A stretch of DNA of 64,000 bases from Pseudomonadota bacterium (GTDB lineage Bacteria > Pseudomonadota > Gammaproteobacteria > Steroidobacterales > JBCBZW01), in contig JBCCWS010000002.1 in the NCBI GenBank assembly GCA_039193195.1, positions 1 to 64,000 of the forward strand, read 5' to 3'. Both the position numbers and the translations under genes were made by a program. The notes beneath the pieces were generated by a model, which worked only from the letters and a program-made list of their open reading frames with translations, was not told where the DNA came from and searched no databases. Positions 52,153 through 60,580 of this stretch are shown piece after piece. The number at the start of each line of letters is the position of its first letter. The stretch's first letter is position 1.

Positions 52153-53190
52153 CTAGCCCTGGTCCAGGGCTGGCGTACCGATCAGCTCGGTCCAGGCCGT
52201 GCCGTCGTAGACCAGCGCCTGATACAAGCCGTAGGAGAGTAGGCCGTGTTCAGACGCCGTGACCCGTTTGAAGGAATGCTGAACGGCTCCCGATTCCGGA
52301 AAGGTGTAGGCGCGGAGTTCATCGTCTTCGAGGGTGAAGAGGCCTAAGTCCGTCGCCGCCCAGAGGCGACCGTCATACCATGCCATGGCGTTGATATCCG
52401 CGGCGTAGATGTAGTCGCCGGTGGGTGAGGCGAGGGCTTCCCACTCGTCTTCCCGGCCGCGGAGAATCTGATCGCCGCTGCCGCCGATGTAGACGTTGCC
52501 GTCGCCGGCGCAGCAGATGGCGTCGATGCGAAAGTTCAAGGGCAGGTCGAGGCGGTGCCAGGTGGTGCCATCGTAGCGCCAGCAGTCACCGCGATCGCCG
52601 CCGACGTAGATGTCCGTCTCGCTAAAGCCGTCCAGGGCATGGAAGCCGATCTCCATGTCCATGTAGCGCAGGCCGCGCGCCTTCAGCTCGTCGATGTCCT
52701 GGTAGAGCTGGGGGTGCTGCTGCTCGCGCGTGAGGTCTTCCCAGGTCACGGGGCCCGTGCGGCGATACAGCTTGCGCATGCTACCGGCGGCGAACACCTG
52801 CTCGTCGATACGCTCGAGGGCCCAGGCGGCTTTGCCTCGCTTGGCGTCGTCCGCGTCGAAGCGGTTGAAGCCCTTCTGGGCACGCGGCTCCCAGGTCTTC
52901 CAGTCGCCCGTGAGCGTGACCGTGCGATCGCCGAAGGAGACGTACACCCGGCGGGCGCCGCTGAAGGACGCCGCCCCGAAGCCGCCCTTGGCGGCGAAGC
53001 GGTCAGGCGCGTAGTTGACGATCCGCGTGCCGAGATCCTCCGGCCGCGGGAGACGCTCCTGCTGATGGGCCTCATCCATCTCCACGATCTCTTGCAGCAC
53101 GAAGCTCACCTGCTCGGGGTGCACGATCACCGCGTGGGTCATCGCATAACCCTTGATTAGCTCGTCGTACTGCGCAGCATTCATCTTCAT
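52153..53190 (-). CDS. Candidate immunity protein for the GHH effector (Tsi7-like position)
   Basis: A 345-residue cytosolic protein with no signal peptide. Its second half has beta-propeller-like repeats (TDIYVGGDRGDCWRYDGTTWHRL, NVYIGGSGDQILRGREDEWEAL, RLWAATDLGLFTLEDDELRAY, ALVYDGTAWTEL). It lies 12 bases after the DUF4150/GHH effector gene. In P. aeruginosa the equivalent gene beside the effector PA0099 (Tse7) encodes the immunity protein, so the same role is the best guess. A cytosolic location fits protection against a DNase. Sequence alone does not prove binding. Confidence 0.65.
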   Translation of the reverse strand: MKMNAAQYDELIKGYAMTHAVIVHPEQVSFVLQEIVEMDEAHQQERLPRPEDLGTRIVNYAPDRFAAKGGFGAASFSGARRVYVSFGDRTVTLTGDWKTWEPRAQKGFNRFDADDAKRGKAAWALERIDEQVFAAGSMRKLYRRTGPVTWEDLTREQQHPQLYQDIDELKARGLRYMDMEIGFHALDGFSETDIYVGGDRGDCWRYDGTTWHRLDLPLNFRIDAICCAGDGNVYIGGSGDQILRGREDEWEALASPTGDYIYAADINAMAWYDGRLWAATDLGLFTLEDDELRAYTFPESGAVQHSFKRVTASEHGLLSYGLYQALVYDGTAWTELIGTPALDQG

Positions 53191-53202
53191 GTCGAGGTCA
53201 GC

Positions 53203-54687
53203 CTATGACAATTCATCGCCAGCGGGTGCGGAGGGGCCGCCGATACGCTGGAAGTTCAGGTCTGGGTTGGGGTCGGAGAAAATACCGCTGTGTTCATCGC
53301 AGGCCTTGTCGTAGTAGTTGTCCAACTGCTCGCGCAGACAGTCGGCGCTGCAGAAGCTCAAGGGGAAGGTGTCCCGGTGGGCTCGGATGGCAGCGTCGCG
53401 CGCATCGTCGTAGGCAATGTCGCCGTCCCTGCCGACCTCTTCCGCCGCGTGGCGATCGGTGTGCGTGTGCATGGCGCCATGCGAGCCGTGGTACTGGTTG
53501 GTGCCCTCGGCGCAGACCACCGGCGCATCGCGGTAGCGGTAGCCGTCGCACACCCCATCCACCCAGGCGTGGGGAATCATGTGGTGCCCCGTCTGGCCGC
53601 CGCAGCAGCCGCCCTGGGCGTTGGTGCCGCCGGAGTTGTTGTCCGTCGACTTCATGCTCACCAGCATGCACTTGCGGGCGCGCACGCAGTCGTTCGCCGT
53701 GGCGATGGTCCGCTGCACGTCGGCCATGGTGGCGGCCGCGCTGCCCGTGTCGCCGGCGGCCAACTGATCGGGAATGGCCGCCAGGCGATCGTCGAGGGAA
53801 GTGAGCGAGCGCATCAGGCGGTCCGCCTCGGCATTCACCGCATCGATGTGGCCCTTGAGCTCTATCACCTCCGCCACGTCGTTGGCGCCATCGACGATCG
53901 TTACGATCCAGCCGATCGGTCCCGCCGCCGCACCGATGATGCGCTTGGCGACGGCTTTGCCGACAATCCGCGTGAGCAGCTCCTCCGCCTGCTGCAGGGC
54001 TACCTCCTGGGCGGTGTTGATCGCCTGCTCGTAGATGTTGAGATCATCGAGCTGGCCCTGAATGTCGCCTAGGAAGTCGTCTAGCTTGGATTGGTCCAAG
54101 GAGCGGGGTTTGATGTTGAGGCCCAGGCAATTCGTGCGCTTCCATCTCACCTGACCGCGCACGGTCTCCCAGGTGGTGCGGTTGCCGCGCTTGACCTCAC
54201 GCTCGCCGCCGCAGGCGCGGTTGACCCGTTGGATCTCCATCCGGCAGTCGCTGCGCCGCGCGCTCGTATCGACGTAGGCCCAGGGCCCCGTGTTGCCCGG
54301 CAGGGACGCGTGGTTGTGGGTCATCTTGTCCGTGTGCCGGCAGACGTTCAGATCTTCCACCTTCACGTCCATGGACCAGGTCTGGTAGTAGGCCTTGCCC
54401 TTCTTCACGCCGGTGGCAACGCCCTTCTTCATGATCGCAGGCTCGTTGCCGGTGGAGGTCTTGAAGTAACTCTGGTCGCGCTTGGCGATCGGCTTGCCGC
54501 TGATGAACACGGTGGTCGAGCCCTTGGCCAGGTCCTTGGCGAAGGCCGTGTTGGCGTAGGGGATCACGATGGGGCCGCCGCTCGGCGGCGGTGGGCTGAA
54601 GCACGGATCCGGAAAGCTGGCTACGGACTTGCCCGCGGCGGCCTTGCAGGAGATCTCGAGCTCGTTGGCGAAGACTTCGTTGGCCAC
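53203..54687 (-). CDS. T6SS effector: DUF4150 PAAR-like N-terminus plus GHH nuclease domain (Tse7-like)
   Basis: A 494-residue protein. Residues about 1-130 are the DUF4150 PAAR-like domain (CFSPPPPSGGPIVIPYANTAFAKDL, SGKPIAKRDQSYFKTSTGNEPA) that caps the VgrG spike. A middle helical region includes AAAGPIGWIVTIVDG. The C-terminal part carries the nuclease signature GGCCGGQTGHHMIPHAWV near residue 365-385, then CAEGTNQYHGSHGAMHTHTDRHA, as in Tox-GHH2 DNases such as P. aeruginosa Tse7. The histidine clusters are the likely metal-binding active site. Upstream genes supply the DUF2169 and ketosynthase-like proteins, and downstream is the candidate immunity gene. Confidence 0.88.
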   Translation of the reverse strand: MANEVFANELEISCKAAAGKSVASFPDPCFSPPPPSGGPIVIPYANTAFAKDLAKGSTTVFISGKPIAKRDQSYFKTSTGNEPAIMKKGVATGVKKGKAYYQTWSMDVKVEDLNVCRHTDKMTHNHASLPGNTGPWAYVDTSARRSDCRMEIQRVNRACGGEREVKRGNRTTWETVRGQVRWKRTNCLGLNIKPRSLDQSKLDDFLGDIQGQLDDLNIYEQAINTAQEVALQQAEELLTRIVGKAVAKRIIGAAAGPIGWIVTIVDGANDVAEVIELKGHIDAVNAEADRLMRSLTSLDDRLAAIPDQLAAGDTGSAAATMADVQRTIATANDCVRARKCMLVSMKSTDNNSGGTNAQGGCCGGQTGHHMIPHAWVDGVCDGYRYRDAPVVCAEGTNQYHGSHGAMHTHTDRHAAEEVGRDGDIAYDDARDAAIRAHRDTFPLSFCSADCLREQLDNYYDKACDEHSGIFSDPNPDLNFQRIGGPSAPAGDELS

Positions 54688-54699
54688 GGTTCGTGTTCC

Positions 54700-55785
54700 T
54701 TATGGGCTGGTGCCAGACGCCAGCGACGGTTGTGTTAGGGGTTTGCCCACCGCATCGAGCACCAGGGCCGCGCGCCGAGTCTGATCTCCCATGAGGTAGC
54801 ACAGGGCCGCCGGGCCCTCGGCGTATCCTTCGCGCGCGGCCCAGTAGGCGCGCGCCATCAGGGCGACGCCTGCGGCCGCGCCCACCTCGCCTATCTTGTC
54901 GGCCAGGTGCACGAGGGGAAAGTCTGGCCGCGGCGGGCGACAGACGCGATAGAGCATGAGTGACTCCTCCTCAAAGCGGTGTTCCTCGCCGTTGGCGTTG
55001 CTCATGCGGTAGGCGATGTCGCCTATGTCGATCTGGGCCTGCGCCAGGGCCTGCGTCACCGCGTCCGTAAGCGCCTCCGCCCGCGGCGGCTGGCCCTCGT
55101 GTTCCGGCCGCTCAGACATCGCCATGCCCCGCACGCGCAGGCCGAAGCGCTCGTCATCGCTAGCGCCCGTCAGCACAATGGCCGCGGCCGCCTCGCCAGG
55201 GATGAAGCCATCGGAGTTACCTGCCGTGAGCAGGCGGCACAAGGGCGTGCCCAGGCCGGCGAGGAAGTAGTTTATCGCGCCGCTCGACAGCAAACTCTCC
55301 GCGCCCACGACTACCACCCGCTGCACGGCGGACTCCCCGTCGAGCAGAGTGGCTGCGTACTCGAAGGCATCGACCAAGCCGACGGCACCTTCGCTGATGA
55401 TGTGAAGGTCACCGGCCGACGCGATCTTCTCGCCCAGTGCGGCGCGCAGCGACGCCAGTTGGCCGGCCGTGACGTCTGGCCGCTGCGACTCCGCCAAACA
55501 GGCGACCACCGCGACCGGCCCGTCGTCGTCGGTGTCCGCCGCGTGCCCCAGCGCATCCTCCACGGCCGTCGCCGCCATCGCCGCCAAGCGCTCCGCCCCG
55601 CGCAGGGTGGGCGCCTGAGCCCAATCGATCGGTGCGCCGATGATCGGCCGCTTGCTCAGGTGGTCAATGAACGGCGTTTCCGTGAAGCCATCCAGCACCA
55701 GGCGAAAGGCAGCGCAGCTGGCCTCGGCGGTGTTGCCCACGCTGGACACCAACCCGACCGCATCGATGTGCAAACCCGCGCCCAT
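54700..55785 (-). CDS. Beta-ketoacyl-synthase-like protein, apparently catalytically dead
   Basis: A 361-residue thiolase-fold protein from ATG 55785. The order of motifs follows ketoacyl synthases, but the three catalytic residues are absent. The nucleophile-cysteine position reads HIISEGAVGLVDAFEYAATLLDG. The first histidine loop reads MSNANGEEHRFEEE. The second reads HLADKIGEVGAAAGVALMAR, with Glu in place of the usual GH histidine. It sits between DUF2169 and the PAAR-like effector, as its relative PA0098 does in P. aeruginosa. It probably serves as a scaffold or loading chaperone rather than an enzyme. The longer frame start at 55860 overlaps DUF2169 and is less likely. Confidence 0.8.
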   Translation of the reverse strand: MGAGLHIDAVGLVSSVGNTAEASCAAFRLVLDGFTETPFIDHLSKRPIIGAPIDWAQAPTLRGAERLAAMAATAVEDALGHAADTDDDGPVAVVACLAESQRPDVTAGQLASLRAALGEKIASAGDLHIISEGAVGLVDAFEYAATLLDGESAVQRVVVVGAESLLSSGAINYFLAGLGTPLCRLLTAGNSDGFIPGEAAAAIVLTGASDDERFGLRVRGMAMSERPEHEGQPPRAEALTDAVTQALAQAQIDIGDIAYRMSNANGEEHRFEEESLMLYRVCRPPRPDFPLVHLADKIGEVGAAAGVALMARAYWAAREGYAEGPAALCYLMGDQTRRAALVLDAVGKPLTQPSLASGTSP

Positions 55786-55790
55786 CGCCG

Positions 55791-56876
55791 CTAGAGCCTC
55801 GCCCGGGACGGTCGGCCTAGGGGCTGATAGGTCTTCCCCGTCATGCGGGCGCGCTCCCAACCGCGGGTGGGCTTGCCGATCACCACCGCCTCGATGTCGC
55901 GCACGCTGCGCGCCAGCGGCACGTGCGCTCGGTACACCACGTCGAGGCGACGCGCGCTCGTGTCCACGATGAGCGTGTCGACCTTCGGCGCCAGGCGAAT
56001 GCGCTCCCCGTCGTAGCGGATCACGGTCATGAGCACGGCCTCGAGGGGCAGGGGGATGCGGGCATCACCACTGGTCGTCAGGTTCTCGAGCCACAGCGTG
56101 TCGCCCGCCTCGGGGTAGGCAATCTGCTGGTCGGCGGGCGCGCACTGGTGGAAGCGCGCGTCGAAGTCGTCGGGGAGGAAGGGCGCACGGTCGCGCTCCC
56201 AGGCCTCATCGAAGGTGCCCGCATGATCCGGCCTCGGCGCCCAGTGCCGCGCGATAGGCCCCAAGCCTTGGGGCACGTAGTCAGCCTTCGGCGAGTCGAT
56301 GGGCACGTCGAGCTGCTCCGTATTGGGCAAGGGCGTGCCTTCCAGCGCGTCGTCCACCTCGAACCAGGGCCCGACGCCTTCCGGGTTGGCCGGGCAGCAC
56401 CTAACGTCACCGTCAGCGTCCTCGACAGCGCCACCGTAGGCATTTCGCCAGCTCAGGGGCAACTCGACGAAGGGCACTGGGTCACTCGCGCGCCAGCCAC
56501 CGTCGGCTCCCCGCGCCCACGCGCGCTCGCCGATCACGGCGAAGCGCTTGCTCCACTCGCCAAGGCCCATGCCCACCGCGACCCGCTCGCAGGGTTTTCC
56601 CGCCGGGGCGTACGCCACGGCGCCGTGCAAGACCACGTCGCAGTTCGGCTTGTAGGGCACGAAATCGTACTCGTGGGCCAGCACGTCCGTGCCTTCCAGC
56701 TGTACATCGTGGTCGTGGAGCACGACCCTTTCGGTGATGGGCGTCGGCGCTTGCGGCGACGGGGAATCGTCCCAAGCGAAACACGCCTTCGCCACCACCA
56801 CCAAACACATCTGATTGGTCGCGAGGCGACCCGGCGCGCAACCCGCCGTAAGCCGAGTGGTATTGACTAGCTCCAC
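55791..56876 (-). CDS. DUF2169 T6SS accessory protein (effector adaptor/chaperone)
   Basis: A 361-residue protein with the DUF2169 layout: TTRLTAGCAPGRLATNQMCLVVVAKACFAWD at the N-terminus, DVLAHEYDFVPYKPNCDVVLHGAVAYAP, PFVELPLSWRNAYGGAVEDADG, NPEGVGPWF and a C-terminal FLPDDFDARFHQCAPADQQI. DUF2169 proteins are encoded next to DUF4150 PAAR-like effectors and are thought to help load them onto VgrG. That fits the gene order here: vgrG, DUF6484, DUF2169, ketosynthase-like, effector. It has no signal peptide, so it acts in the cytoplasm. Confidence 0.88.
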   Translation of the reverse strand: MELVNTTRLTAGCAPGRLATNQMCLVVVAKACFAWDDSPSPQAPTPITERVVLHDHDVQLEGTDVLAHEYDFVPYKPNCDVVLHGAVAYAPAGKPCERVAVGMGLGEWSKRFAVIGERAWARGADGGWRASDPVPFVELPLSWRNAYGGAVEDADGDVRCCPANPEGVGPWFEVDDALEGTPLPNTEQLDVPIDSPKADYVPQGLGPIARHWAPRPDHAGTFDEAWERDRAPFLPDDFDARFHQCAPADQQIAYPEAGDTLWLENLTTSGDARIPLPLEAVLMTVIRYDGERIRLAPKVDTLIVDTSARRLDVVYRAHVPLARSVRDIEAVVIGKPTRGWERARMTGKTYQPLGRPSRARL

Positions 56877-56905
56877 GAACCTCGCCCGACCCTGCGCGCG
56901 GCGGC

Positions 56906-57448
56906 CTAGTTGAGCTTGACGGAGGCGCCTTGGATACGGTTTGGGCCGTAGGCGCGGGAGGTGAGGACGCGACCGGAGATCGTGATGTCGCCCTCGGGCG
57001 AGATCACCACCTTGCCGTCGCCGCAGCGAAGCTCGATGCCGGTGGCGCTCGACAGCACCTTTGGACCCTGATCGTCCGCCTGCTGCACGAGGCCGGTGAC
57101 GATGGGGCGGCTCAAGAGTTGCTGCTCGAACACGAGCGTGCAGAGCTGGTCGAGCTGGGGCGTCTCACTGATGGCGAGGCGCGCCGGAAATCGCTGCGCG
57201 CTTCCCTCCCAGTCGAACTCCACCACCGCTTGGCAACCGGCCACCGCGACGATGCGCCCGACCACCACGCCCGGCAGCGCAGCGTGGGCACGCTCGAGCG
57301 ACGCTTCGCGAGCGCGCCGCTGACCGGTCTCCTCGGCCAGCTGATCGATCACGTTAGGCCCAGGGGACGGCTCGGCGACTGCCTCCTCCTGACGCGACGG
57401 GCCGTCAATCGCCGGCGGGCTCGTGGTCGTGGTGATGCCATCGTCCAT
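56906..57448 (-). CDS. DUF6484-domain T6SS protein
   Basis: A 180-residue protein. After a low-complexity N-terminal tail of about 45 residues, the core reads LPGVVVGRIVAVAGCQAVVEFDWEGSAQRFPARLAIS, QLCTLVFEQQLLSRPIVTGLVQ and ends VLSSATGIELRCGDGKVVISPEGDITISGR. The first part looks like a small OB-like domain and the tail has beta-helix-like GDGKV repeats resembling a VgrG spike end. It follows vgrG by 27 bases. It corresponds in position to PA0096 beside VgrG1b. The exact role is unknown. Confidence 0.82.
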   Translation of the reverse strand: MDDGITTTTSPPAIDGPSRQEEAVAEPSPGPNVIDQLAEETGQRRAREASLERAHAALPGVVVGRIVAVAGCQAVVEFDWEGSAQRFPARLAISETPQLDQLCTLVFEQQLLSRPIVTGLVQQADDQGPKVLSSATGIELRCGDGKVVISPEGDITISGRVLTSRAYGPNRIQGASVKLN

Positions 57449-57475
57449 GGTAAGCGGGTCCTCGTCGGCGCGGGC

Positions 57476-59467
57476 TCAGTTCTGCAGGATCTTGCGACCC
57501 TTCATCGTGATGTTGTTCGACGCGCGGACGTCGATCTCACCCGAGCCCTTAATCGTGATGTTCTTACCCATCAGGGCGATCGTGCCATCGCTCTTCATGA
57601 TCAGCTTGGCATCACCCGTGCGCAGGATGATTTGATCGCCGGCATCGATGTAGATCTCCTTGCCGACCTGGATCTCCTGGGTACCGGCGATCTCAATCGA
57701 CTCGTCGCGGCCAACGTTCTCCGTACGGTCGCGCTTGATCGTGATCGTCTCGTCGGTGCCCACCTCCTCCGTGCGGGACTCACCGATGCTGATCTTCTCG
57801 TTCTTGCCCACCTCTTCCGTGCGGTTGCTACCCACCGTGGTGGTCTCGTCGACGCCGACGCTCTTGGTGCGGTTGTTGCCGATCTCCAAGGTCTCGTCGT
57901 TGCCGGTGTTCTGATTCTTGTCGTTGAGGGTCTTGATCGTGGTGTTCTTCTGGGAGTGCAGAAACACCTCTTCGTTGCCCTTGCTGTCGTCGAACATGAG
58001 CTCGTTGAAGCCGCCGCCGCCGGGGCTCGAGTTCGACTTGATGGTGCTCTTGACCTTGTGCTCGGGCAGGCCGTAGGGCGGACGATTCTGACCGTGGTAA
58101 ACACGCCCGATGATCATCGGCCGATCGGGATCGCCCTCCTCGAAGCTGATCACCACCTCGTGGCCGATGCGCGGGATGTCCATGCCGCCCCAGCTAGCGC
58201 CGGCCCAGAGCTGGCTCACGCGAATCCAGCAGGAGCTGCGCTCGCTGTAGGTGCCGAGGCGATCCCAGTGAAACTGCACTTTCACCCGACCGTACTCGTC
58301 CGTGTAGACCTCCTCGCCGGCAGGACCGACGATGATGGCCGTCTGCACCCCGTCAACCCGGGGGCGGCGCGCGATCGGCGCACTGCGCAGCACCGTGTTC
58401 GACGGCGCCGCGCCGAACTCGCAGGAGTACATGGGACTCAGGCCGCCTTGATCCTGCTCCGTCGCCTGCGGGCTGCGGCCCGCCACGGCCACGCTGGTGA
58501 TCGTGTACTCTCGGTTAAAGCGATCGTTAGCGTGCTTTTGCAGAGTGAAACGGTGGCCGACCAGGAAGTGGCGCGCGCTGGTGGAGGCGCGCAGCGTGCG
58601 ACGCTTCGCTTGCAGAGCATCCAGGCGCGCACCCACGCGCTGGTCGCCGAGGCCGGACTCGGTGTAGATGCCGGGGTAGTCGTACTGCTCCAGGCGCATG
58701 GGTTGGTCGACCTGCTTGTCGAGGTGCAGGTGATCGACGCTCGGTCGCTCGAAATCGAAATCGCGCAGGGTGACCGCGTTGGTGGTGACCACCTCCTGCC
58801 AGCGCATGCCGTAGACCATGCGCTGAGGCGCGATGCCGCCGCCCGTGTCGTGGTGTTCGATGCTGTCGCCGCCCGGCAGCTTGGGATGGCTGGCGGGGTC
58901 GTCGATGAGCGTGAGCGTGCTCTTCCCTTCGCTGTGCGCGAAGAAGTAATAGATGCCCTCGTCCTCCATCAGTCGGGTGACGAAGTTTAAATCGGATTCG
59001 CGATACTGGACGCAGTAAACGCGCGGCTCGTAGGTGCCGCGCAGGGTGAGCTTGTAGTCGCTGAGGCCCGCGCCGTCGAACACCTGCTGAAGGATGTCCG
59101 GCACGGAGAGGTTTTGGAAGATCCGGCAGTCCTGGCGGTAGCTCAGGAGCTGGAGCATGGGCACGACGCGGGCCCGGTAGCGCGTGTAGCGCTCGCTCGA
59201 CTCGCCGTGGAGGAAGCTCGCCACCACGCCGTGGAGGAACCGCTCCGATTGGCCGGCTTCATCGTTGATGCGCAGGGTGGCCGGTTTGCCGACCAGATCT
59301 TCGAGGGTGAGGCCGTCGTCCTCGGAGATCAGATCGATCTCGTACGCGTAGGGCGTGGAGAGCGCCTCCTGGCCGGAGAACTCGAGCACGCGCAAGGTGG
59401 GGTCCTGCAGGCCCTCGATGCTGAACTCGAAGGGCACCATGTCGAAACGAACGGCTGCACTCGCCAT
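57476..59467 (-). CDS. vgrG: T6SS spike protein VgrG (TssI)
   Basis: A 663-residue spike protein. The gp27-like base starts FSIEGLQDPTLRVLEFSGQEALSTPYAYEIDL and includes RESDLNFVTRLMEDEGIYYFFAH, a hallmark. The gp5-like OB domain has EEVYTDEYGRVKVQFHWDRLG, SQLWAGASWGGMDIPRIGHEVVISFEEGDPDRPMIIGRVYHG. The C-terminal needle is a long repeated region (NRTKSVGVDETTTVGSNRTEEVG and so on) that forms a triple-stranded beta-helix. No extra C-terminal toxin domain is present. The ATG at 59467 has AGGGG six bases upstream. It is followed by DUF6484 and the effector module and preceded by hcp. Confidence 0.95.
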   Translation of the reverse strand: MASAAVRFDMVPFEFSIEGLQDPTLRVLEFSGQEALSTPYAYEIDLISEDDGLTLEDLVGKPATLRINDEAGQSERFLHGVVASFLHGESSERYTRYRARVVPMLQLLSYRQDCRIFQNLSVPDILQQVFDGAGLSDYKLTLRGTYEPRVYCVQYRESDLNFVTRLMEDEGIYYFFAHSEGKSTLTLIDDPASHPKLPGGDSIEHHDTGGGIAPQRMVYGMRWQEVVTTNAVTLRDFDFERPSVDHLHLDKQVDQPMRLEQYDYPGIYTESGLGDQRVGARLDALQAKRRTLRASTSARHFLVGHRFTLQKHANDRFNREYTITSVAVAGRSPQATEQDQGGLSPMYSCEFGAAPSNTVLRSAPIARRPRVDGVQTAIIVGPAGEEVYTDEYGRVKVQFHWDRLGTYSERSSCWIRVSQLWAGASWGGMDIPRIGHEVVISFEEGDPDRPMIIGRVYHGQNRPPYGLPEHKVKSTIKSNSSPGGGGFNELMFDDSKGNEEVFLHSQKNTTIKTLNDKNQNTGNDETLEIGNNRTKSVGVDETTTVGSNRTEEVGKNEKISIGESRTEEVGTDETITIKRDRTENVGRDESIEIAGTQEIQVGKEIYIDAGDQIILRTGDAKLIMKSDGTIALMGKNITIKGSGEIDVRASNNITMKGRKILQN

Positions 59468-59568
59468 GACCATCCCCTGTGCTGGCCACACGCCCCGAGC
59501 GGGCGACGGGCCGTCTCCATCTCACGACGCGCGCTAGACGAACGGCGCCGTCGTCGCGATAGACGGAT

Positions 59569-59598
59569 CGGCCGCCAAGCCCGCAAGCTTGACGGCCG
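59569..59598. promoter_or_regulatory. Hairpin between hcp and vgrG
   Basis: CGGCCGCCAAGC at 59569-59580 pairs, with one mismatch, with GCTTGACGGCCG at 59587-59598 around a 6-base loop. It lies in the 188-base gap between hcp and vgrG. With no T-tract it may slow rather than end transcription, which would help keep hcp more abundant than vgrG. Confidence 0.35.
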
Positions 59599-59655
59599 CG
59601 CCTTGTGGACCGACCCGCCCAAAGGGTACGAGTCGATCCGCAATTAGTACACGCC

Positions 59656-60171
59656 TTAGGTCGCGTCGGGTTTACGCCAGTCGTCCTCACCGGACGTGCC
59701 AGCGGCTTCGTGACGCCACTCGATCTTACGATACTTGAAGGAGATCTGCTCCTCGTGACCGAGGTGGTCCATCGCCGGATCCTGGCAGTGCGCCATGCTC
59801 GCCGTGATGTCGACGATGACCGCGTCCGTCAGGGTGGTGGTGTAGTAGTGCTCGGACGTGCCGTCGGCCGCCGTGCGGAACCACTTGATCTCACAATCGA
59901 GCAGCTCGCCGGAGGTGAGCGCGTTGTAGAGCAGAGGCGAGGCCTTGTCGAAGGCCTTGGTGATCACCAGCTGCTCGTGGCGACGGGGGCCTGCCGGCTG
60001 ACCGTTCTGCGGGTTGGTCGGGATCAGCACGGTGTGGTTGAAGCCCTGGACGAGGATCTCGTCTTCATGGCCTTCCTGCCAGGTGTTGCCGATGCTCTTG
60101 TCGGTGCTAGCGCCCTGGGACACGTTGCCCTGCTTGCGACCGGTGATGCTGAGATACGCGGGAGTTGGCAT
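59656..60171 (-). CDS. hcp: T6SS tube protein Hcp (TssD)
   Basis: A 171-residue Hcp. It begins MPTPAYLSITGRKQGNVSQGAS, continues with GHEDEILVQGFNHTV, GPRRHEQLVITKAFDKASPLLYNALTSGE, and ends with DHLGHEEQISFKYRKIEW. Length and order match Hcp1-type hexamer rings. Hcp rings form the inner tube and also carry small effectors. The gene is first after the -24/-12 promoter at 60274-60289, with a leader of about 90 bases. vgrG follows 188 bases later. Confidence 0.95.
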   Translation of the reverse strand: MPTPAYLSITGRKQGNVSQGASTDKSIGNTWQEGHEDEILVQGFNHTVLIPTNPQNGQPAGPRRHEQLVITKAFDKASPLLYNALTSGELLDCEIKWFRTAADGTSEHYYTTTLTDAVIVDITASMAHCQDPAMDHLGHEEQISFKYRKIEWRHEAAGTSGEDDWRKPDAT

Positions 60172-60273
60172 GTTGTGTAGCTCCTTGCGGTGGTGCCCTG
60201 GTTGGGGGCGGGTCTATGTGCGGCGCCGTCGACGGTGTTGCGATCCGATGACGTTGCCTCTCGTAGGCCAGTT

Positions 60274-60289
60274 AGCAAAGAGCGGGCCA
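60274..60289 (-). promoter_or_regulatory. Sigma-54 (-24/-12) promoter for hcp
   Basis: On the minus strand the sequence reads TGGCCCGCTCTTTGCT, which fits TGGCACG-N4-TTGCW with a single change (A to C). The GG and GC are 12 bases apart, as required. It is about 103 bases upstream of the hcp start. An IHF-like site and a palindrome lie further upstream, and a sigma-54 activator gene lies in the same island. Confidence 0.65.
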
Positions 60290-60317
60290 GCTTCACGCGC
60301 CCTTGGTTAATCTTTTT

Positions 60318-60330
60318 AATCAATTACTTA
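60318..60330 (+). promoter_or_regulatory. IHF-like binding site upstream of hcp promoter
   Basis: AATCAATTACTTA is an exact match to the IHF consensus WATCAANNNNTTR and lies in an A/T-rich stretch within a GC-rich island. It falls between the sigma-54 promoter and the upstream palindrome, where IHF-induced bending would bring the activator to the polymerase. Confidence 0.5.
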
Positions 60331-60371
60331 CGGCCTCTAGCGCATCGCAGGCGAGACTAGCGGCAACTCAG

Positions 60372-60391
60372 CTGTGCAAGATCTTGCGCAG
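60372..60391. promoter_or_regulatory. Palindrome, candidate activator-binding site (UAS)
   Basis: CTGTGCAAGATCTTGCGCAG is a near-perfect 20-base palindrome with a perfect 12-base core. Its centre is about 94 bases upstream of the -24 element of the hcp promoter, the usual distance for enhancer sites of sigma-54 activators. Confidence 0.5.
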
Positions 60392-60580
60392 TTCAACGGG
60401 CAGGCGTGACGGCTTCTTCACAGTGCACATTGCGCCGTCGCATCCGCTGCTGCTGTCGGAACAGTCGCGCAGGACGCCAATGGGATCAGCACCGCGCCGT
60501 GCGACCTAGGGCAGCAGGCACGCTACGGGTTGGGTCTTGGGCGCCCGAACCGCCTAGGACCGACCGGCGCAGCACGACGC

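Noticed and set aside
56930..58990. A 686-codon open frame on the plus strand opposite vgrG
   Set aside because: It mirrors the vgrG and DUF6484 genes codon for codon, with composition typical of antisense frames in GC-rich DNA. VgrG on the other strand has clear family motifs.
59468..59655. Second sigma-54 promoter before vgrG
   Set aside because: Candidate GG and GC pairs near 59575 and 59640 are 13 and 14 bases apart rather than 12, so they do not fit the required spacing.
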